Origin: CBDCUW01 sp965222745
Lineage (GTDB): Bacteria; Planctomycetota; Planctomycetia; Pirellulales; Pirellulaceae
Reading direction: 5' to 3'
Length of the DNA stretch: 64,000 bases
Assembly (NCBI GenBank): GCA_965222745.1
Contig: CBDCUW010000004.1
Coordinates: 496,001-560,000 of the forward strand
Position 1 is the stretch's first letter. Every line of letters begins with the position of its first letter. The notes beneath the pieces are model-generated. The model had not been told where the DNA came from, did not search any database, and was given only the letters and a program-made list of their open reading frames with translations. The position numbers and the translations under genes are program-made. Positions 36,044-44,640 of the stretch are shown here, piece by piece.

Positions 36044-37394
36044 TCAGTATGGTAACGCGTTTTTACGAGGCTTTGGCTGACTGATGTTTCGGGTTTGCTG
36101 AGTTATCGGTGGTAGGCTTTCGGGCGACGCGATGATTCGTTGCCAGATTCCCGCCCACAGACCGCTTCGATTCGCAGTCCGCAGGTCGACGATGTGCTGG
36201 CCCGTTTCGCGATGCCAACGCATCCCCGACTGCTTCATTCGTTGATTGAAGATCACCTTGCAACCGGCCTCGGTGATTCCGCTGCCGATCGGTTGGCCCA
36301 CCGCGATGCGGGCAGCGAAGTCCATATGCTCTCGGTATTTCTTGAGGTAGTTCAGCGCCGACGTGTAATCCGTCTTGGTGCCTTTGAGTCCTCTGCGACG
36401 CTTTTGCTGGGCGGCACTCTGAATCACCCGCGAAACGCCGCCCCGCTTGGTCCGCATAATCTTGCGTTGCTTGGCCGCCCAGTCGCTCGCCGCTAGGCTG
36501 TTGCCCAACAACGCTCCAGCCAGTTTGGAGACGTACTCACAGGCATGAAAGAAATCCACGCCCCAGCTCCACTTCAACGGTTGCCCCGTGATCGGATGCT
36601 TCATTTTCGACAACACGTCTTGATAGTACGCTTGCGGGTGACAGCCCGCGTCGGTCACGTAACGAAGGGTCGGCACTTCGTCACCGATCCGGCTAAGCAC
36701 TGCTGTGATCACGGTGGTCAACCGAGCCGTCATCGTCGGTTGCTCGCTTTCGGGCATCTGACCCAGGTAGACCGTTTCCCCGCCGTTTCCCACTGCGATC
36801 GTAAACCGCCAACGTGCCGCAAGCCGCTTCTTCCCAGCAAGGTCGCGTCTGCACATAGACGCCGTCACGTCCCACCTGCAGCAGAACATCGCGTTTCCCT
36901 TCACTTTCGCGAGCCAATTGAATCAGTTCACGCAGTTTTTCGATCGCCACTTGATCATGAACCGTCCGTACGCTTTCGGCCAAGTCGGCGATCACTCGAC
37001 GAAGCGTGCCGACCCCAGGCCGAATACTGAAGCGTTCTTCAAGCACAGCCAAGACGGCACTCTGTGGCATGTCCGCCGCGAGCCTGCCTGTCACTTCAGC
37101 GACCCCCGGTGTCACGCGACCGGCGACCAGGCCTAGTCGCACGTCCAGCGGCGCCAGGTCGGGCTCGCCTGATTGATTGCTCTGGTAGAACCATCGCTGC
37201 AATGTGATCGTCCCAAACCGTGTCTCGATGGTCTTACTTGTCCGGCGGTTGCGGCGGAATGTTTGCTCCTGCCACTGAAACTTTCGGGTGACCTGATCGG
37301 GTTGATCGGATTCAATTCTTCGCAGCGTCATTTCCAGAATCATTCGCCCAATCTTTCGCAACGTGATCTCTAATCGCCGTTCAAATCGCTCCAT
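36044..37394 (-). pseudogene. ISKra4-family transposase, frameshifted
   Basis: The N-terminal part (37394-36693) reads TRFGTITLQRWFYQSN ... VGRDGVYVQTRPCWEEAACG, then YDRSGKRR. The remainder (from about 36780) is in another frame: ETVYLGQMPESEQPTM ... RYVTDAGCHPQAYYQDVL, WGVDFFHACEYVSKLAGALL, ending with KYREHMDFAARIAVGQPIGS and the C-terminal domain. Both belong to one ISKra4-type transposase of about 450 residues. Removing one G from the run of four at plus positions 36779-36782 joins them as GKRRETVYLG. So a single-base indel, a read error or a programmed +1 slip separates the frames. Confidence 0.85.
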
Positions 37395-37542
37395 CGACTG
37401 GGGTGTGATCTCGTGCGTGGAAAAAAGATCGTACCGCGGCGACCAATCGCCAGATCAGTGGGATCAGCCCTGCGAGCCATTTCGGCGCTGGAAGTTCGAC
37501 GAGCTGTTGGAGTTGCTTGTTGGATTCGTTAGTCTTTTGCAT
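37381..37542 (-). CDS. Small accessory reading frame of the IS
   Basis: 53 residues from ATG 37542: MQKTNESNKQLQQLVELPAP followed by WLAGLIPLIWRLVAAVRSFF. Its TGA at 37381-37383 overlaps the start of the transposase (ATG 37392-37394), so the two are translationally coupled. It has one amphipathic or hydrophobic helix. It may be an IS-encoded regulator or simply the 5' part of the transposase region. No homology is assigned. Confidence 0.5.
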   Translation of the reverse strand: MQKTNESNKQLQQLVELPAPKWLAGLIPLIWRLVAAVRSFFHARDHTPVDGAI

Positions 37543-37679
37543 GGCGTCCGTTCCGATTGAGATGTTTGGCGTCCAACCAAAAACGGCTCATTTGGACACG
37601 GACGCCGTTTTCAACCAATACCAATCGTGGCCTCAGCCACTCAACACGCTGTTACCACGCTGACTGCACCCGATCAAGA

Positions 37680-37889
37680 AATCCGAGCCTTAGCAATTTG
37701 TCGCTTGAAATAGAGAACTCCTCAGTGTCCCTCAGTGTCCCCATATTCATTCGTTGAAAGAATGCAGCTTAAGTTGGTTCGTCACAGCCTTGTTGAAGCA
37801 AGACACTACGAAGGTGAAAAGCTCCTATTCGGACGATGATTTTGATGCGATCGCCGTGGCTTACCCTTTCCCTTCGTCACCCCTGAAAC
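37680..37889. other. Gap between the IS and the small membrane protein gene
   Basis: Contains the tandem TCAGTGTCCC repeat (about 37724-37745). Reading across the IS insertion site, the plus strand would have an open frame from about 35847 through 37754 if the IS were removed. Nothing in it looks convincingly coding. Confidence 0.3.
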
Positions 37890-38153
37890 TCAACCGGGGA
37901 TAATCACCACCTCAAAAACGAGATTAAGAATAAATACCGATGCAACTGAAAGCAAAATCGCCTTTAGAGAGGGCTGACTACCATTCTTGCTATCTATCAT
38001 GAGCGTGAGCATTGCTACAAATCCCACGAAAAAATACTTTACTACGCGGAGCGAACTAAAGTCGCCATTTAATCCGATTGCCAATCCGATGATTGCCAAA
38101 AAAAAACCAATCCAAAATGAAATTGCAAGCAATGTCCAAATGCGATTATGCAT
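37890..38153 (-). CDS. Small polytopic membrane protein, candidate immunity protein of RHS-1
   Basis: 87 residues, nearly all hydrophobic. It has three predicted transmembrane helices: IWTLLAISFWIGFFLAIIGL, VKYFFVGFVAMLTLMI and AILLSVASVFILNLVFEVVI. It starts 15 bp after the stop of the RHS-1 gene on the same strand. Immunity proteins for membrane-acting or periplasm-acting toxin tips are often small polytopic proteins placed exactly here. No homology supports this; position and size do. A generic membrane protein is the alternative. Confidence 0.55.
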   Translation of the reverse strand: MHNRIWTLLAISFWIGFFLAIIGLAIGLNGDFSSLRVVKYFFVGFVAMLTLMIDSKNGSQPSLKAILLSVASVFILNLVFEVVIIPG

Positions 38154-38168
38154 ATGATGACTTCCAAA

Positions 38169-41100
38169 TTACCAGCCCATATACGGATTAAAATTGGAAT
38201 CCGGGCTACATGCCAAGCGGATAATATTCCAAGCCTTCCCCTTCTTCTTCCGTTCAGCAATTACACAAGCGTAGTCAAAGCTGCACGTTTTCCAAATTAT
38301 AGAAAAATCTTCTGATCTAACACTGACACAAATTGCTGCAGGGAAAATCCAAGGATTGCGGCAGGCGACTCTCGCGATTTCCCTAGGTCCAATTGGGGCG
38401 CGGGGATTGATGGGGGTTCGAGGTGTTGGTTTTGGAATGGGTTTCGGAATAGGTGTCGGCTTCGGAGGCTGATACGGGTTTACAGGTCCGCCTGGATTCC
38501 ATCGAGAAGATCGGCCGTGTGGATCCAACAGCAATAGTGGTCTTCCATCAATGTATTCATAGAGATTCCACTCACTCCCCTCAAACCCGATTGGATCTCT
38601 GGAACAGAAGCGGCCAAGGCCAGAATGGTAGTAGCGGGCGCGGTAGTAGTGGATTCCTGATTCGGCGTCGAATTCGCGTGAGGTGTAGCGGTATTCCCAG
38701 TCGTAGTCCGAGACGCCGTCGCTGTCGGAGGTAAAGTCGGCGTCGAGAACGGTTGACGTGCCGTAGGGGGCGTAGTGAAATCGTTCCGACACCGTTCCCG
38801 AAGCGTTGACAAGAGCCATGACGTTCCAGTTGGCATCCTGCAACGCGTAGAGCGTTTCATCGAGTGTGCCGTTGCCGGTTGTGTCTCGCTCTCGAAGCAC
38901 GAGATCATCAATGTAACGGGTACCCCAAGTGAATTGCTTGTGAGGATCGGTGTCCGAGTCGAGCCTCACCTCCAGCAGTTGGTTTTGGTTCGAGAGATAG
39001 TGGTGCTGAGTTTCATCAAGCGTGCCTCCGTCGTAGATCTTCTTGACGATTCGGCGGTTCTTTCCGTCATATTCGTACTCTGCGATGGTGGTAGCGCCGT
39101 CGGCGACTTTGACTAGTCGGTTCCAGGCGTCCCAGGTGAGGCTGTAGTTGGTCGACCAGGAGCCGGGCTGTGGAACGGTGGTCATGTTGCCGGCGGCGTC
39201 GTGGCCGACATGGGTCGAGGAGGAATCGATGTCGGTGATTTCGTTGGCATCGTTGTGAGATCGGTCCTGGTCGAGATCGTCGGTGCCGTTTCCATCGCTG
39301 TCTTCGGTGAAGTTGGACCAGTTGCCGAGCTGTTCCAAGGTCCAGGTCTGACCGAAAGTGTCGGAAGAGACGGTGTTGTAGGTGCCGTTGATCTCGCCCC
39401 GCTCGATGCTGGTCAAACGATCGAGGGCGTCGTAAATGTAGAGTTCGTCGTGGTTTTGGGAGTTGTTTTCGGCGATCACGTCTTCTCGCCAGCTGCGGTT
39501 TCCCGCGTAATCGTGGCCGTATTTGATCTGCACTGCATCGGAGGTGGAGTTGTAGCCATCCCAGAGATGGTCGATCGTACGGCCAAAGCGATCCAAACCG
39601 GCGTAGGTGCCGGAAGTTCCGCCGTATAAATTCAACTTCAAGTCGGGTTGCTGGTAGTCGGTGACGACTGCTTCACCGCCTCCTGTGTGAGAGTACTCGA
39701 CCAGGATCGTACCGGTGCCGTTTGTTTCGCGGAGGCGGTAGGTGCGAGAAAGGAGATCGTCGATTCCGCCGCTTGTGCCATAGTCGTGGAATAATACTCG
39801 GCCGTCTGGATAGGTGATCTTTTCTAGTCGAGCACCATCCTCGAATAAGCCGCTGGTGGCAGATGTGTCGTAGCTGTACTGAACACTGGGAGTGCTGCCG
39901 CCGACCACTCCGGAGTGGGACTGTTCACTCTTGGTGACCCGGCCAAGATCATCGTGGGTGAAGACGATCTGGTTTTTGACATCGGACGTGTTGTCGGGAT
40001 CGTCGGTTTGGTTGCCATGAGAGGTGATTTTGGAAACCCGGCCGAGTGAGTCGTAACCGCGGGTGATGGAACGGATTGCTCCGTCGGTGCTTCCCCCCAG
40101 CGTGGTCACCTTCTGGGATTTCCTTCGCCGCAGGTCGTCGTAACTGTAAGTAATCACCGTTCCACGCTGGTCGGTGCGCGTGTCGAGTGAACCATCGGCG
40201 TGATAGGCGAATTTCACCTGATCGGTTCCACTGGAGGTGGTGTCGGAGGAATCGGGGTAGATTTCATTGGTCAGCAGGCTGGCACTGACGCTATCTTCGT
40301 AGAGGTAGATCGTCTCCTGCTTGTCAGTGCTCGAACCGTTGTAGGCGGTTAGCTTGGTGAGTTTCCCTAATCCATTGTACTCATTTTTCACGACGCGATC
40401 TTTCGACTTGTCGGTAGCGTCGCCAATTGTCGAAAGGTTCGTCTGCAGGAAGTTGTCGTAGTTTTCTGCGACCCAAGTCGTGCGGCCGAGGTCATCAAAG
40501 AAAGTTTTTGTACTAGTTCCCGCTGGATCGGTGACCTTGTTCCGCCGCCCAGTTTCTTCATCATAGAAAAAGAGGGTGACCAGCACTGTGTCGCTACTTG
40601 TCGTTGGAGCTGATGCTGGTCGTGTTGGAACGGCGGCGTATTTCCACTGGCCGGCACCAGCAGCAGTGTCGCCAGAGCCGTAGTAGCCAGTAGTCTTCTG
40701 TCGGTCAGCTTCGTCATACCAGTGGTTGACGGTGCCTCGAATGTAGTCGTCGTTGGCCGTCAGATCGATGCCATCTGTATCGTCATGCAACGCCTCGAAA
40801 CTGTGTTGCTCGGTGGCATTGCCGGCGCTGTCGAAGACGTAGTGTGCAAGAGTCAAGACTTTGTCGTCACCACCGGTCATCGAGGAGCGGGTTGGATGGG
40901 GTGTTGGCGATCGGTAGGCGAAGGCGCCCGAAGAGTATTTGGTGGCTTCCAGCTCAAGGACGGTGCGACGTTGATACGCTCGCCCCACACCGTCATAGGC
41001 CGTCTCGCTGGCTGCAGAATTACTCGGTGCTATCGCCACCTGCCGACTGTTGCGGTCGTAGTACATGTCGGTTTGCAGTGCGTCGCCCGCCGTGCCGCTC

Positions 41101-44100
41101 GAACTGACGGCATAGGTCTTCGTGCGGTAGGCTCGGCTGAGATCATCGTAGTCGGTTTCGGCAAGGGAGCGCCGGTTGGTGGTAGTTGACGTGTAGTCCG
41201 AATAGCCATCACCAGTCAACACAGTGCTCCAGGTGGGATTGGAGGTGTACTTTGCCGAGGCGACCACTTTTCCCATCCAGTCAACGTCTTGAACCGAGAA
41301 TGGGCCGGCAGCGGTCTCGCTGGAACCGTTGTGATAAAACGGCTCGGTGCCGCGCGGGTGACCGCGGTAGGTCAGATGACGATTGACACCGGTGTAATCG
41401 TTCGCACCACTTCCATGGAACGTTTGCGTTTGTGTGGCCAGGCTGTCGCCGACACCACCGTCGTCATAGACCGTTTTGCTGCGGGTGGTGAGGGTTGGAT
41501 AGGTGTCGTAGTCGGACGTCATGTCATGGCTGGTGCTGGACACACCTGTTTGAATCTCGGTGACGCGGTTCATGACGTCGTAGAGAAGACGATTGACCTG
41601 CTCGGTAGCACTACTGGAACTCGTGCCCGAAACGACTTGAACGGTGTATTCCTTCCTGCCTTGATCGTCGTAGCGATAGAGGGTTCGGTAAAAATTGGTC
41701 GACAGCGTTCCAGCTCCCGAAGCGGGGATATCGTGATAACGATCGACGTAGTCAAGTTGGCCGATGAGGTCGGTGTAGGCGCGTTTGGTCCAGGCGGTGT
41801 AGTCACTTTGCGAGGGTTCAGTCGAAAAGCCATTGGGGACACCATTGGCAGACGAAATGCCGCTGAAGTCGCCTGCCACGTCAAAGGTCTCGGTTTCTTG
41901 CCCCGCGTCGTTGTATACGGTGACTCGAACTGAACTCCCGCATTCATCGCCAGACAGGTCCCAATAGGGAAAAATGATTGTGCGATCCGTTTCGTAGACG
42001 GTGTGGTGTTCAGCTCCACTCGCCTCGGTGTATTTGACGATTCTGCCTTGATCGTCAAACTCTCTGGTATCGACCAAAGCGAGAGCCGTCGGCAGACCGC
42101 CGCCACGAGACGGTTTGGCCGAGCTGTCGTAGGTGCTGTTGGTATCGCCATCGTCATTGGCGGAGACCCACTTGGTATCGTTGCCGGTGGCGGAAGAGGG
42201 GAGAGAACTGGGATCCACATCGCGTGCGGCGTAGGCCAGGCCACCTGTATCGGGGTGGTAGCTGTAGTAGTGGACGTAGCCTTCACCATCCTTGGTCCAT
42301 CGCAGCCGGCCTAAGCGATCGTAATACCGCTCGCTCGTGGTCGCCGTCCCGGAACCGTTTTGGCTGGTTGCGATCGAGGGAAGCGTGATGGTTTGTTTCT
42401 TGATTTGCGTCTTTCCAGCGTCCCAGAAGGTGTAGGCGATCGTCGTCTTTTTTCCGGCCGATCGTGTGGCCGTTTTGTCGGGATAGGCGTAGGTGGCGGT
42501 GCGAAGGTATTTCGGTGCGTCGGTGCCGTTGCCGTAGTCGGTAGCCGAGATGTAGTAGGCGGTGCCGTTTTCTCCCTTTTTGACCTTCATACCAGTGGGA
42601 CGTTTGTCACTGTTGAATTCGTAGAGCGTGATCAATCCGTCACTGTCGTTGAGCGTAGCCGAATCGTTGCTGACCGTGGTTGGGTCGAGAAAATTTTTCA
42701 GTTCGCTATCGGTGTCGACCAGCGTATGGGCCGAAGGACTTCGCCGCTCGGTCACGCGGTGGTCGCTGTTGACGATGATTGACTTGCACCAAACGGTCAG
42801 AGTTGCCGCCATGGGATCTTCGATTGTTGCTTTCCGCAAGACAGTGCCACCGTCACTGAGGCCAAAGATCTTGCGTGAGACATCCACTCCCTGACTATCG
42901 GTGGTGTCTTCGATCACGATTCGGACCACTTCGGCTGGATCGGTACTGCTGCCGCCGTTGAGATCCATGTAGTAGTAAGTTTTCTTGATGCCGCCGCCTG
43001 CGCTACCTCCGCCGCCGCAACTGGTGCAGCTGCCGTTGATCGTCTCACTCTTAACGCGGCCGTACGCGTAGCTGTCGTATTCATTCAGGTTAGTACCGCC
43101 ATACTTGATCTTAAGATTTTCGCTTCCCCAACCGGTGGTGATCGCGCTGTCTGTGTCGAGATCACTGGTGTAGTAGGTGAAACTGCGGCTGAAATAGTCC
43201 TCGATATCATTGCTGCCGGTGACGGTGTAAGAATCACCTTGGGTGAGGATTTCATCAGCGGTATCGACCGCCGTGTTACCCGCTGAGGTGATGCGCAGCA
43301 CGGCGTCCGGTTCCAACACCGCTTTGAGCTGATGCGGTTTTCCGTCGGCGGAACTGGAGTTGTAGTAGCGATACTGCGTGGTACGGGTAGTCCATCCGGT
43401 TCCGTCCGAATCTCGGCGTGAAATCTTGACCTGCACCAAATCACCATCGGAACCAAGATCGGTTGACGGACTGGTGACGTTGCCGTAGTAGGTGTACTCC
43501 ACCTTGCTGGTCACCGTGCTGGAAGCGTTCTTGACCTCGATCTTTTCCAGCCTGTCTGTTTCAGTGCCGCTTGCGTAGTAACTGTAATCGATGATCCAAG
43601 ACTGGGGTTCGGCCGTCGTGACCTGGTCGACATAGCCACTGGTGGTGTAGGTGTACTCGGTGCCAGACAATCCCTCGGCGTCGTACTGGCGAGTTGTCTG
43701 TTCCTTCAATCTGCCTCGATTTTGCAACGCAATTGCGGTATCGCGACCGTAAAAGATGAGAATGCGATCGTTGTCGGTCTCTGTTAGCGTGAAGATCTCG
43801 GTCGACCCACTGCCGCTTTTGACGAGCGTGGCGGAATAGTTCTTAGGAGCAATGTAGTCGCTGCCACTGATCGAGAAGACTCGTTTGCTGGAAGCAGTGA
43901 CGTGCAGCGTCACATTGCCGCTGCCGTCGACCGTCAAGTAAGGACCACGACCGCCTCCCTTCCATCTCAGCCCGCCCGGCGTCACCATCTCCGTGTTGCC
44001 AGAGTTGAGCCGCAGGCTGTCGTAAGTTCGTTGATGAGCCCAGGGGAAGCGCGACCCGGAAAGTGCCAGGTCTGTCGCGGTTTCAATCACCGAACCTCGG

Positions 44101-44504
44101 TACAAATAAACTGGATCGCTGGTCATTCCTGGGTAATCTGCACTCGTTGATGCGCCACCGATAAAGAATTCGAATTCCCGGGACTCAATAGCAATCCACG
44201 GAGGTTGATCGGACCGGGGATCGTAGTAGCCGGGATACGGAGGCACGGGAGAACGAGGAACAGGAAAGTTACCGAAGAACGTTCCAGGTGGGTTTGGGAA
44301 GGCCGGATCTATTTCGCATACCGGATCCTTTTCTTCTTCGTCATCAGGAAGAGGAGCATCCTCCTCATTGCCATCCTCATTATCCGTAGCCACCGCAATC
44401 GTCGGCCAGGAAATCGCCCCGACAAAAACGAAAGAACACAAACTCAACAAACAGAAATTTCTGAGCAGACCGAATGAACGTTGCGTTGTCGAATGTTGGC
44501 TCAT
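38169..44504 (-). CDS. RHS/YD-repeat polymorphic toxin-like protein, RHS-1
   Basis: 2111 residues. A Sec signal peptide (LLSLCSFVFVGAISWPTIAV) and an acidic, proline-rich stretch (40-120) precede a long YD-repeat shell (about 140-1960). The shell has units such as YDSLGRVSKITSHG and ends with the core LGRFCSRDPIGFEGSEWNLY near residue 1965. A cysteine-glycine motif, SCTSCGGGGSAGGG, lies near 495. The tip after DPHGR is about 125 residues: a proline-rich linker (PKPTPIPKPIPKPTPRTP) and a short cysteine-containing domain, IWKTCSFDYACVIAERKK. That domain has no family I know. RHS shells usually encapsulate a C-terminal toxin. Downstream are a small membrane protein and an IS; upstream is its PA14 partner. 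Nearly the same shell recurs in RHS-2. Confidence 0.92.
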   Translation of the reverse strand: MSQHSTTQRSFGLLRNFCLLSLCSFVFVGAISWPTIAVATDNEDGNEEDAPLPDDEEEKDPVCEIDPAFPNPPGTFFGNFPVPRSPVPPYPGYYDPRSDQPPWIAIESREFEFFIGGASTSADYPGMTSDPVYLYRGSVIETATDLALSGSRFPWAHQRTYDSLRLNSGNTEMVTPGGLRWKGGGRGPYLTVDGSGNVTLHVTASSKRVFSISGSDYIAPKNYSATLVKSGSGSTEIFTLTETDNDRILIFYGRDTAIALQNRGRLKEQTTRQYDAEGLSGTEYTYTTSGYVDQVTTAEPQSWIIDYSYYASGTETDRLEKIEVKNASSTVTSKVEYTYYGNVTSPSTDLGSDGDLVQVKISRRDSDGTGWTTRTTQYRYYNSSSADGKPHQLKAVLEPDAVLRITSAGNTAVDTADEILTQGDSYTVTGSNDIEDYFSRSFTYYTSDLDTDSAITTGWGSENLKIKYGGTNLNEYDSYAYGRVKSETINGSCTSCGGGGSAGGGIKKTYYYMDLNGGSSTDPAEVVRIVIEDTTDSQGVDVSRKIFGLSDGGTVLRKATIEDPMAATLTVWCKSIIVNSDHRVTERRSPSAHTLVDTDSELKNFLDPTTVSNDSATLNDSDGLITLYEFNSDKRPTGMKVKKGENGTAYYISATDYGNGTDAPKYLRTATYAYPDKTATRSAGKKTTIAYTFWDAGKTQIKKQTITLPSIATSQNGSGTATTSERYYDRLGRLRWTKDGEGYVHYYSYHPDTGGLAYAARDVDPSSLPSSATGNDTKWVSANDDGDTNSTYDSSAKPSRGGGLPTALALVDTREFDDQGRIVKYTEASGAEHHTVYETDRTIIFPYWDLSGDECGSSVRVTVYNDAGQETETFDVAGDFSGISSANGVPNGFSTEPSQSDYTAWTKRAYTDLIGQLDYVDRYHDIPASGAGTLSTNFYRTLYRYDDQGRKEYTVQVVSGTSSSSATEQVNRLLYDVMNRVTEIQTGVSSTSHDMTSDYDTYPTLTTRSKTVYDDGGVGDSLATQTQTFHGSGANDYTGVNRHLTYRGHPRGTEPFYHNGSSETAAGPFSVQDVDWMGKVVASAKYTSNPTWSTVLTGDGYSDYTSTTTNRRSLAETDYDDLSRAYRTKTYAVSSSGTAGDALQTDMYYDRNSRQVAIAPSNSAASETAYDGVGRAYQRRTVLELEATKYSSGAFAYRSPTPHPTRSSMTGGDDKVLTLAHYVFDSAGNATEQHSFEALHDDTDGIDLTANDDYIRGTVNHWYDEADRQKTTGYYGSGDTAAGAGQWKYAAVPTRPASAPTTSSDTVLVTLFFYDEETGRRNKVTDPAGTSTKTFFDDLGRTTWVAENYDNFLQTNLSTIGDATDKSKDRVVKNEYNGLGKLTKLTAYNGSSTDKQETIYLYEDSVSASLLTNEIYPDSSDTTSSGTDQVKFAYHADGSLDTRTDQRGTVITYSYDDLRRRKSQKVTTLGGSTDGAIRSITRGYDSLGRVSKITSHGNQTDDPDNTSDVKNQIVFTHDDLGRVTKSEQSHSGVVGGSTPSVQYSYDTSATSGLFEDGARLEKITYPDGRVLFHDYGTSGGIDDLLSRTYRLRETNGTGTILVEYSHTGGGEAVVTDYQQPDLKLNLYGGTSGTYAGLDRFGRTIDHLWDGYNSTSDAVQIKYGHDYAGNRSWREDVIAENNSQNHDELYIYDALDRLTSIERGEINGTYNTVSSDTFGQTWTLEQLGNWSNFTEDSDGNGTDDLDQDRSHNDANEITDIDSSSTHVGHDAAGNMTTVPQPGSWSTNYSLTWDAWNRLVKVADGATTIAEYEYDGKNRRIVKKIYDGGTLDETQHHYLSNQNQLLEVRLDSDTDPHKQFTWGTRYIDDLVLRERDTTGNGTLDETLYALQDANWNVMALVNASGTVSERFHYAPYGTSTVLDADFTSDSDGVSDYDWEYRYTSREFDAESGIHYYRARYYHSGLGRFCSRDPIGFEGSEWNLYEYIDGRPLLLLDPHGRSSRWNPGGPVNPYQPPKPTPIPKPIPKPTPRTPINPRAPIGPREIARVACRNPWIFPAAICVSVRSEDFSIIWKTCSFDYACVIAERKKKGKAWNIIRLACSPDSNFNPYMGW

Positions 44505-44640
44505 GATTCGTCTCTCGAATGGATGGTCGATGAACGGAGCAAAGAAAAGACGATGGGGTGATCCGTGAACGTGTGAAACACTCTTGCATCAGCAAAAACA
44601 GGTTTCCCGACCGGATCTGAACCGAGAAACCTTCTGCCGC

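Larger units (their letters stand above)
36028..37679. mobile_element. ISKra4-like insertion sequence with 8-bp target duplication
   Basis: The element spans 36036-37671 (1636 bp). Its ends are imperfect inverted repeats: GGGTGCAGTCAGTATGGTAAC on the left matches the reverse complement of GTTACCACGCTGACTGCACCC on the right with two differences. Both ends are flanked by GATCAAGA (36028-36035 and 37672-37679), a perfect 8-bp target duplication. Inside are a small minus-strand gene and a transposase split by a frameshift. The intact ends and duplication suggest a fairly recent insertion, and it lies next to the end of the RHS-1 cassette. Confidence 0.9.

Noticed and set aside
36770..36795. A 10- or 11-bp duplication as the cause of the transposase frame break
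   Set aside because: Removing the 11-bp repeat does not restore the frame, whereas removing a single G from the run of four does, with a better family match.
35847..37757. A plus-strand gene interrupted by the insertion sequence
   Set aside because: The joined frame is open across the target site, but its residues look non-coding and no ribosome binding site or homology supports it.
41289..41933. Long plus-strand frames inside the two RHS genes (also 51176-52198, 53252-53854)
   Set aside because: They mirror the repetitive minus-strand coding sequence, recur in both RHS copies at the same place, and are rich in simple patterns; they are shadows.
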